Shown here: in pieces, positions 6,853 through 12,080 of the stretch
Layout: each line of letters starts with the position of its first letter
How positions within the stretch are numbered: the stretch's first letter is position 1
Assembly (NCBI GenBank): GCA_029007475.1
Contig: JAQXHW010000143.1
Location: 1 to 12,080 of the forward strand
DNA: 12,080 nucleotides
Direction: 5' to 3'
Origin: Oscillospiraceae bacterium
GTDB taxonomy: Bacteria; Bacillota; Clostridia; Oscillospirales; Acutalibacteraceae
Notes under the pieces: generated by a model
Told to the model about the DNA's origin: nothing
The model's input: the letters and a program-made list of their open reading frames with translations, nothing else
Databases searched by the model: none
Translations under genes and position numbers: made by a program

Positions 6853-8100
6853 ATGAGCAAGATATATTTAGAAGGCTATAGCGATAGGAAGTTCGGTCTT
6901 TTGGGAGAGAGACTATCCCACAGCTTTTCCCCCGAGATTCATAAGGCTTTAGCCGATTATGACTATAACCTCTATGAAGTAAGCAGAGAAAAGCTGCCTG
7001 ATTTCATGAGGAATAATGACCTCTCAGGCTTTAACGTAACCATTCCCTATAAGCAAGAGGTTATGAAGTATTGCGCTGAGATTTCCAAAAGAGCTGAGAA
7101 AATCGGTGCAGTAAATACGGTTGTAAAGAGAAGCGACGGTACTTATTTCGGCGACAATACCGACTATGACGGCTTTTCCTATATGCTCTCCGAGATTTCT
7201 TTAGATGTTAATGGAAAGAAAGCAGTAGTTTTAGGCTCAGGCGGTGCTTCAAAAACCGTGCAGACGGTATTAAGGGAGCTTGGAGCCGAAGTAGTTGTTG
7301 TTTCCCGAAACGGGGAGGATAACTATAATAATATAGAAAGGCATAGTGACGCTGTGCTTTTGGTAAATGCCACTCCTGTGGGAATGTACCCGAATGTCGA
7401 AGCTGCCCCTGTGATTCTTAACAGCTTTGAAAACTTGCAGGGAGTTTGCGATTTAATTTACAATCCTTTGCAAACAAGTATTTTGTTAGAAGCTCAAAAG
7501 GGAGGTATTAAAACCGCAAACGGACTATCTATGCTTGTTTCTCAGGCTAAGCGCGCAGCAGAGATATTTTGCTCTGAGAGCATTTTTGATGAAGTTGTTG
7601 ATAAAATAACCGACGAGCTTTCTAAGGATACAGAAAACATTGTTTTAATAGGTATGCCCGGCTGCGGAAAGTCCTCCGTAGGCAGATTACTTGCACAGAA
7701 GCTCCAGAGAGAATTTGCAGATACCGATGAGGAGGTTTTCAGCTACACGCAAAGAACACCCTCTGAGATTATCAAGTCCGACGGGGAAGACGCTTTCCGA
7801 AAGGTGGAGACTGAAGTTCTGTCTAAACTTGCGAAAGAGAAAGGCTTAGTTATCGCCACAGGCGGCGGTATAGTCACTCGAAAGGAAAACGAGGTCATTC
7901 TAAGACGTAATTCAAGGGTTATATATATAGAAAGAGATATAAATCTTCTTGCAACTGAGGATAGACCTCTCTCAAAAAATCTCGAAAACCTCTTTGAAGT
8001 CCGTGAGCCGCTATATAAACGTTTTGCGGATTTAGTAATAGACGGCAGCGGCACAGTAGAGGAAGTATCAAAAAGAATTCTAAACGAGGTGCAAAAATGA
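6853..8100 (+). CDS. aroE-aroK: Fused shikimate dehydrogenase - shikimate kinase
   Basis: One 415-residue chain holds two enzymes. Residues about 1-250 are shikimate dehydrogenase (step 4): LSHSFSP (21-27), NVTIPYK (61-67, catalytic Lys67), GAVNT (85-89), DNTDYDGF (101-108, catalytic Asp104), NADP-binding GSGGASKTV (128-136), NATPVGMYP (172-180) and NGLSMLVSQA (223-232). Residues about 261-415 are shikimate kinase (step 5): Walker A GMPGCGKSSVGR (267-278), DTDEE (290-294), FRKVE (315-319), TGGG (336-339), the lid EDRPLSKN (369-376) and REPLYKRFA (384-392). Both halves look intact, joined by a short stretch near 245-261, and the reading frame is continuous. The reactions are consecutive. It starts 3 nt after pheA with no clear Shine-Dalgarno, so translation is probably coupled to pheA. 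The stop overlaps aroQ (ATGA). Confidence 0.95.
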   Translation: MSKIYLEGYSDRKFGLLGERLSHSFSPEIHKALADYDYNLYEVSREKLPDFMRNNDLSGFNVTIPYKQEVMKYCAEISKRAEKIGAVNTVVKRSDGTYFGDNTDYDGFSYMLSEISLDVNGKKAVVLGSGGASKTVQTVLRELGAEVVVVSRNGEDNYNNIERHSDAVLLVNATPVGMYPNVEAAPVILNSFENLQGVCDLIYNPLQTSILLEAQKGGIKTANGLSMLVSQAKRAAEIFCSESIFDEVVDKITDELSKDTENIVLIGMPGCGKSSVGRLLAQKLQREFADTDEEVFSYTQRTPSEIIKSDGEDAFRKVETEVLSKLAKEKGLVIATGGGIVTRKENEVILRRNSRVIYIERDINLLATEDRPLSKNLENLFEVREPLYKRFADLVIDGSGTVEEVSKRILNEVQK

Positions 8101-8522
8101 AAATCAAGGTAATTAACGGGCCGAATCTCAATATGCTGGGTATAAGAGAGCCCTCTGTTTACGGAAAAAGCACCTATACGGATTTAGTAAACCTTATAGC
8201 TAAGAGGGCAGAGGAGCTTTCTTTAACCTGTGACTTTTTCCAGAGTAACCATGAGGGAGATATTGTAACCGAAATTCAGAATTGTTACGGAGCTTTCGAC
8301 GGAATTGTTATTAATCCCGGTGCTTATACACATACAAGCGTGGCGATTTTGGACGCTCTGAAAGCTGTTTCGCTGCCCACCGTGGAGGTACATATTTCTG
8401 ATGTTGACTCCCGCGAGGAATTTAGAAAATTTTCCTATGTTTCTCTTTATGCCGAAAAAATAATAAAGGGAAAAGGCTTTGAGGGTTATCTTGAAGCACT
8501 TGAATACCTAAAAAATAAATAA
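8097..8522 (+). CDS. aroQ: 3-dehydroquinate dehydratase, type II
   Basis: Third step: dehydrates 3-dehydroquinate to 3-dehydroshikimate by the type II (anti-elimination) mechanism, normally as a dodecamer. The 141 residues match the family. Visible are INGPNLNMLGIRE (6-18; Asn10, Arg17), catalytic Tyr22, QSNHEG (49-54), INPGAYTHTS (72-81; Asn73, His79), VEVHISD (96-102, catalytic His99) and REEFR (106-110, Arg110). All expected active-site residues are present. It starts within the aroE-aroK stop (ATGA) with GAGGTG at 8086-8091 as RBS. It is the last gene of the operon, followed directly by a terminator. This aroQ is unrelated to the AroQ-fold chorismate mutase named under pheA. Confidence 0.96.
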   Translation: MKIKVINGPNLNMLGIREPSVYGKSTYTDLVNLIAKRAEELSLTCDFFQSNHEGDIVTEIQNCYGAFDGIVINPGAYTHTSVAILDALKAVSLPTVEVHISDVDSREEFRKFSYVSLYAEKIIKGKGFEGYLEALEYLKNK

Positions 8523-8535
8523 TCGTAATATAGGA

Positions 8536-8570
8536 GGTTTCTCGAAAAATGTTCGGGAAACCTTTTGTTT
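8536..8570 (+). terminator. Intrinsic terminator ending the aro operon
   Basis: GGTTTCTCGAA (8536-8546) pairs with TTCGGGAAACC (8552-8562). The stem is 11 bp with one G-U and a 5-nt loop, followed by TTTTGTTT. It lies 13 nt past the aroQ stop and separates the aro operon from the sugar transporter unit. Confidence 0.9.
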
Positions 8571-8679
8571 ATGCGGATTTTGAGAATATCTGCCTTATTT
8601 TTCAAAACCACTTGACAAGTCATTATTAAGGAAAAAAAGGACTATTATTTATCTCTTGCATATTTTTTTTAACTACTCA

Positions 8680-8708
8680 TTGATTTTTTGTGCAGATTGT
8701 AGTATAAT
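8680..8708 (+). promoter_or_regulatory. Promoter of the sugar ABC transporter unit
   Basis: TTGATT (8680-8685) as -35 and a perfect TATAAT (8703-8708) as -10 are separated by 17 nt. The region upstream is rich in A and T runs (8660-8672). Start of transcription is expected near 8715, giving a 5' UTR of about 69 nt. The perfect palindrome ACTTGACAAGT (8610-8620) lies about 60 bp above the -35 box, but nothing shows that it binds a regulator. Confidence 0.85.
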
Positions 8709-8717
8709 TACGTCAAG

Positions 8718-8754
8718 GGAATGCCGAGGCGTCGTAAATGACGATTGGCTATCC
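8718..8754 (+). promoter_or_regulatory. Stem-loop at the 5' end of the transporter mRNA
   Basis: GGA (8718-8720) pairs with TCC (8752-8754), GCCGA (8723-8727) with TTGGC (8745-8749, one G-U), and CGTC (8730-8733) with GACG (8740-8743) around a 6-nt loop. The stem is interrupted by small internal loops. It begins within a few bases of the predicted transcript start and ends 15 nt before the Shine-Dalgarno AGGAGG (8770-8775). A 5' stem that protects the mRNA, or a small regulatory RNA element, are both possible. I do not recognise a known riboswitch consensus. Confidence 0.45.
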
Positions 8755-8783
8755 GGAAAAAATTTATTTAGGAGGAATTCCAC

Positions 8784-10118
8784 ATGAAAAAACTGTTCGC
8801 ACTGGCACTGGTACTGGTAATGGTATTTTCCCTTGCCGCTTGTGCAGGCAATCAGGGTGGTACAGGTACTGATACTCCTGCTACTACCGCACCCGTTGGC
8901 GATGCTTCTAAGGGCAGCGTTTACTGGCTCAACTTCAAGCCTGAGTCTGACGAAGCTCTCAAAGAAATCGCTAAAATGTTCACCGATGAGACCGGTATTA
9001 AGGTTGACATCGTAACTGCCGCTTCCGGTAAGTACAATGAGACACTTACCGCTGAGATGGACAAGGGCGAAAACGCTCCTACTATCTTTGTTGTAGGTAA
9101 CTCCGCTGCTGTTGACACATGGGGTGAGTATTGCTACGACCTTACCGATACCGATATCGCTAAGGAACTCAATACTGACGCTTACATGCTCAAAGACGAA
9201 AACGGCAAGCTCTGCTCAATCGGCTACTGCTACGAGTGCTACGGCATTATCGTAAACACCGCTCTCCTCGAGAAGGCCGGCTATGCTCGCGATTACATCA
9301 AGAACTTTGCAACCCTTAAGGAAGTTGCTGAGGACGTTCATGCTCGCGCAGCTGAACTCGGCTTTGATGCATTCACAAGCAACGGTATGGACGGCAGCTC
9401 ATCCTGGCGTTTCACCGGTCACCTTATCAACCTCGAGTACTACTACGAGTCAGTTGACGATCCCGCAGCATGGGAGACCTGTCCTGCTGAGATCAAGGGT
9501 ACATACATGGACAACTACAGAGCTCTCTATGACCTCATGGTAGTTAACTCCAAGACAGACCGTAAGGACCTTGCTACCGGCGGCTTTGACGCAGCAGCAG
9601 AGTTCAAGAATCAGGAAGCTATGTTCTATGTAAACGGTAACTGGGAGTGGGCCGGTCTTGCTGAGGCAGGCATGAAGGCAGAAGACCTCACCATGATTCC
9701 CTACTACTGCGGTAAGGACGGCGAAGAGAAGGCCGGTCTCAACTGCGGTACTGAGAACTACTGGGCAATCAACAGCCAGCAGTCTCCCGACAACATCGCA
9801 GCTTCTATCGCATTCATGAAGTGGCTCGTAACCAATCCCGCTGCTTCCGAGAAGGCAGTTGCTACCTTCGGCGTAATGCCCTATAAGAACGCTGCAACTT
9901 CTACCAACCCCTTCCTTGCACAGGCTAACGAATACGCAGCAGCCGGCAACTACACTATGGGTTGGGTAACAAACTTCCAGCCCAATGTTGACACCTACCG
10001 TGCAACAGCTGTTTCCGCTATGAACGCTTACAACGATGATCCTACCGATGAGAAGTGGGCAGACGTTGTTACCGCTTTCGTAGCAGGTTGGGCAACTAAC
10101 TATCAGGCAATTCAGTAA
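8784..10118 (+). CDS. Carbohydrate ABC transporter substrate-binding lipoprotein
   Basis: Extracellular, membrane-anchored receptor of a CUT1-type sugar importer (COG1653-like family). The N-terminus is a lipoprotein signal: Lys2-Lys3, a hydrophobic core and the lipobox LAAC with Cys20 as lipidation site. A Gly/Thr/Pro-rich linker (about 21-43) follows. The remaining 400 residues fit a two-lobed binding protein, with MFTDETGIKVDIVT (66-79) typical of the first lobe. Aromatic residues that often stack on sugars are frequent, but the ligand cannot be named. The 444-residue length is usual. AGGAGG lies 8 nt before the ATG. Codons are strongly biased (GCT, GAC, AAG, CTC, ATC), more so than in the aro genes, which suggests high expression. 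Two MalF/MalG-like permeases follow after 130 nt containing hairpins. Confidence 0.92.
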   Translation: MKKLFALALVLVMVFSLAACAGNQGGTGTDTPATTAPVGDASKGSVYWLNFKPESDEALKEIAKMFTDETGIKVDIVTAASGKYNETLTAEMDKGENAPTIFVVGNSAAVDTWGEYCYDLTDTDIAKELNTDAYMLKDENGKLCSIGYCYECYGIIVNTALLEKAGYARDYIKNFATLKEVAEDVHARAAELGFDAFTSNGMDGSSSWRFTGHLINLEYYYESVDDPAAWETCPAEIKGTYMDNYRALYDLMVVNSKTDRKDLATGGFDAAAEFKNQEAMFYVNGNWEWAGLAEAGMKAEDLTMIPYYCGKDGEEKAGLNCGTENYWAINSQQSPDNIAASIAFMKWLVTNPAASEKAVATFGVMPYKNAATSTNPFLAQANEYAAAGNYTMGWVTNFQPNVDTYRATAVSAMNAYNDDPTDEKWADVVTAFVAGWATNYQAIQ

Positions 10119-10154
10119 TTCTGACCTTAATAGGTAAGTTACAGTCTAAGCTTT

Positions 10155-10185
10155 ACGGAGCGAGCACCTCGCTCGCTCCGTTTTA
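10155..10185 (+). terminator. Intra-operon hairpin / partial terminator after the binding protein gene
   Basis: ACGGAGCGAGC (10155-10165) and GCTCGCTCCGT (10171-10181) are perfect 11-bp arms with loop ACCTC, followed by a short TTTA. The stem is very stable but the T-run is brief, so incomplete termination is likely. Placed 36 nt after the binding-protein stop and before the permeases, it would leave more mRNA for the binding protein than for the permeases and shield its 3' end, as is common in sugar ABC operons. Confidence 0.8.
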
Positions 10186-10189
10186 TCAT

Positions 10190-10215
10190 GAAAAGAGCTG
10201 CATGAGGCTTTTTTC
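10190..10215 (+). terminator. Second hairpin with T-run, tandem to the first
   Basis: GAAAAGAGC (10190-10198) pairs with GCTTTTTTC (10207-10215), 9 bp with one G-U and an 8-nt loop. The T-run forms part of the stem, so it could act as a weak terminator in tandem with the hairpin 9 nt upstream. It ends 33 nt before the chosen permease start. Confidence 0.5.
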
Positions 10216-10248
10216 GTGGCTATTTTCTTTCACAGGGAGTTGAAACAA

Positions 10249-11169
10249 ATGAAGAGAAAACCAAAAAAACTCGACGGTTCTGCCATAGGCAGTAGAAATA
10301 TCCGTCGTGGAATCAGATATTGGTTCCCTCTATTTCTGCTGCCCATGGTAGCATCATTTATTATCGGCTTTGTCTGGCCTTTTATTCAAGGCGCCTTCCT
10401 CTCATTCACCAAGTTTAAGACAACAAGTAAATGGACTTGGGTTGGCTTTGATAACTATATAAAAGCCTTCAATGATGAGAGCTTCAGATACTCGTTCTTC
10501 TATACAGCAATCTACGCTATTGTTTCAATTGTGTTCATTAACGTATTGGCTTTTGCAATCGCTTATGCGCTTACTCACAAGTTCAGGGGCACAAATATCT
10601 TCAGAACAGTTTTCTTTATGCCTAACCTTATCGGCGGACTAGTACTTGGCTACATTTGGAGCATGATTTTTGACGGCTTCCTTAGCGCTTTCGGTACATC
10701 TATCCTTACCAATACCACATGGGGCTTCTGGGGACTTGTAATTCTGATGTGCTGGCAGCAGGTAGGCTATATGATGATTATTTATATTGCAGGTCTGCAG
10801 GCTGTTCCGGAAAGTATGATTGAGGCTGCTAAAATTGATGGTGCAAGCGGTTTTAGGACTCTCTTCAAAATCACTATCCCCAACGTAATGTCATCAATCA
10901 CAATTTGCCTTTTCCTTTCTCTTACAAACGCATTCAAGCTTTTCGACCAGAACCTGGCTCTTACCGGCGGTCAGCCCTTTATCATCAATCCCGACGGCAC
11001 CACGGTTCATACTACCGAAATGCTTGCGCTTAATATCTATAATACCTTCTATGTAGGAGCTAATTCCAGAGGTACTGCACAGGCTAAGGCTGTTATCTTC
11101 TTTATCTTAGTTGCGGTTATCGGACTTATCCAGCTCAGAGCGACTCGTAATAAGGAGGTGCAGCAGTAA
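10249..11169 (+). CDS. Sugar ABC transporter permease, MalF type
   Basis: One of two inner-membrane subunits of a CUT1 carbohydrate importer. I start it at ATG 10249, preceded by GGGAG (10235-10239) at 9 nt. An upstream in-frame GTG at 10216 has no ribosome site and lies next to a hairpin arm, so it is unlikely. From this start the protein has 306 residues. A basic N-terminus (KRKPKK) precedes about six hydrophobic segments, roughly 25-47, 84-110, 120-140, 160-182, 213-232 and 280-297. The cytoplasmic EAA loop reads ESMIEAAKIDGASGFRTLF (188-206), the contact for the ATPase. The long periplasmic P2 loop of E. coli MalF is absent, as usual in Firmicutes. The stop and the next start share one base (TAATG). 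The substrate is unknown. Confidence 0.93.
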   Translation: MKRKPKKLDGSAIGSRNIRRGIRYWFPLFLLPMVASFIIGFVWPFIQGAFLSFTKFKTTSKWTWVGFDNYIKAFNDESFRYSFFYTAIYAIVSIVFINVLAFAIAYALTHKFRGTNIFRTVFFMPNLIGGLVLGYIWSMIFDGFLSAFGTSILTNTTWGFWGLVILMCWQQVGYMMIIYIAGLQAVPESMIEAAKIDGASGFRTLFKITIPNVMSSITICLFLSLTNAFKLFDQNLALTGGQPFIINPDGTTVHTTEMLALNIYNTFYVGANSRGTAQAKAVIFFILVAVIGLIQLRATRNKEVQQ

Positions 11170-12032
11170 TGGCTACCGCAAAAAAACTTAACCCCAATAA
11201 AAAGGGGAAAAAGATTACAGCGACCATTGTATTTTCACTTATCTCCTTAGCTTACGTTTTTCCGGTGTTCATGGTACTTGTTAACTCATTTAAGAAGAAC
11301 ACCTTCGTTAAGACAGAAACCTTTAGTCTTCCTACTGCCGAAAGCTGGGCAGGCTTTGACAATTTCGTAAGCGGCATGAATGTTGGCGGATATCCTTTCT
11401 GGAAGTCTGCACTTTACAGCATATTCATTACGATTGTTTCCACCTTCCTTATTCTGCTTTTCACCTCTATGGCAGCATGGTATATTGCAAGAGTAAACTC
11501 TCTTTTCTGTAAGATTGTTTACTTCGGCTGTGTATTCTCAATGGTTGTTCCTTTCCAGATGGTTATGTTCACCCTTTCAAAGACAGCCAACGACCTCCAC
11601 CTGAATACTCCTTGGACTATTCCCGTTATCTATTTAGGCTTCGGCGCAGGTCTTGCGGTATTTATGTTCACAGGCTTTGTTAAGGCAATACCTATTGAAA
11701 TCGAAGAAGCTGCGGCCATTGACGGCTGCGGACCTATACGGACCTTCTTCAGGGTTGTTCTTCCCATGCTGAAGCCCACAATGATTTCTGTTGGTGTTTT
11801 GGAACTTATGTGGGTATGGAATGACTATCTCCTGCCTTATCTTGTTCTCGATAAGGTTAAATACAGAACTATTCCGATTCACGTTCAGTACCTAAAGGGC
11901 AGCTACGGCACAGTTGACTTGGGAGCAACAATGGCTATTATCCTTATGGCTATTATCCCTGTTATCGTTGTTTACCTTCTTTGCCAGAAATATATCATCA
12001 AGGGCGTTGCCGCAGGTGCTGTTAAGGGCTAA
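11169..12032 (+). CDS. Sugar ABC transporter permease, MalG type
   Basis: Partner permease that pairs with the preceding MalF-type subunit to form the membrane channel. The 287 residues have a basic N-terminus, about six hydrophobic segments (near 17-40, 84-107, 115-137, 150-172, 203-226 and 253-272) and the EAA loop EIEEAAAIDGCGPIRTFF (177-194). The C-terminal KYIIKGVAAGAVKG (274-287) is typical of MalG-type proteins. AGGAGG (11153-11158) lies inside the end of the upstream gene, and its ATG uses the last base of that gene's TAA, so the two are probably translated as a coupled pair. No ATP-binding subunit follows within the window. Many Firmicutes importers of this class share a housekeeping MsmX/UgpC-like ATPase encoded elsewhere. 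Confidence 0.94.
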   Translation: MATAKKLNPNKKGKKITATIVFSLISLAYVFPVFMVLVNSFKKNTFVKTETFSLPTAESWAGFDNFVSGMNVGGYPFWKSALYSIFITIVSTFLILLFTSMAAWYIARVNSLFCKIVYFGCVFSMVVPFQMVMFTLSKTANDLHLNTPWTIPVIYLGFGAGLAVFMFTGFVKAIPIEIEEAAAIDGCGPIRTFFRVVLPMLKPTMISVGVLELMWVWNDYLLPYLVLDKVKYRTIPIHVQYLKGSYGTVDLGATMAIILMAIIPVIVVYLLCQKYIIKGVAAGAVKG

Positions 12033-12080
12033 TATCTTAAAAATATCAAACTCCTCTCGTTTTTGGAACTGCCGCAAATT
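12033..12080. other. Short tail after the permeases, nothing identified
   Basis: These 48 bases after the last permease stop show no convincing terminator hairpin, promoter or start of a gene. The operon may continue beyond the window, for example into a glycoside hydrolase, but nothing here shows that. Confidence 0.5.

Noticed and set aside
10216..10248. GTG start at 10216 for the MalF-type permease
   Set aside because: No Shine-Dalgarno precedes it and it abuts a hairpin arm; the ATG at 10249 has GGGAG at the right distance and gives a normal basic N-terminus.
1..12080. CRISPR array, tRNA, rRNA, insertion sequence or prophage signals
   Set aside because: No regularly spaced repeats, tRNA-like cloverleaf, rRNA segments, transposase or integrase motifs were seen on either strand.

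Overview
The window looks like a chromosomal segment of a low-to-mid GC Gram-positive anaerobe, most likely class Clostridia (Oscillospiraceae/Ruminococcaceae-like). The grounds are strong AGGAGG ribosome sites, TTGACA/TATAAT promoters, intrinsic terminators, a type I-beta DAHP synthase, type II dehydroquinase, a Cys-lipoprotein binding protein and CUT1 sugar permeases with no dedicated ATPase. Taxonomy is inferred from gene style only.

Positions 1-437 are a non-coding and regulatory leader. A 58-nt inverted repeat lies at 37-94. It is followed by a near-consensus promoter (189-217), a 19-codon leader ORF (247-306) and an intrinsic terminator (370-406) just before the first structural gene. 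The leader peptide has eight consecutive Tyr/Phe residues. Its aromatic codon run can pair with the RNA just past the stop codon. That RNA can alternatively pair with the terminator stem. This is the architecture of ribosome-mediated transcription attenuation sensing Tyr and Phe, in a lineage where aromatic operons are usually controlled by T-boxes or TRAP. It is the most notable item in the window.

Positions 438-8522 hold eight tightly packed plus-strand genes: aroF, tyrA, aroB, aroA, aroC, pheA (chorismate mutase-prephenate dehydratase-ACT), an aroE-aroK fusion, and aroQ. Together they encode all seven shikimate steps from PEP plus erythrose-4-phosphate to chorismate, and both branches to phenylpyruvate and 4-hydroxyphenylpyruvate. 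Only the final aminotransferase is absent. ATGA or GTGA overlaps and gaps of 1-22 nt point to one translationally coupled transcript, ended by an intrinsic terminator at 8536-8570.

Positions 8680-12032 form a second transcription unit for a carbohydrate importer: promoter, structured 5' UTR, lipoprotein substrate-binding protein, two hairpins in the intergenic space, then two MalF/MalG-type permeases joined by TAATG. The hairpin between binding protein and permeases probably lowers permease expression relative to the binding protein. The energising ATPase and any hydrolase lie outside the window, so the sugar is not known. The last 48 bases (12033-12080) show no gene or terminator.
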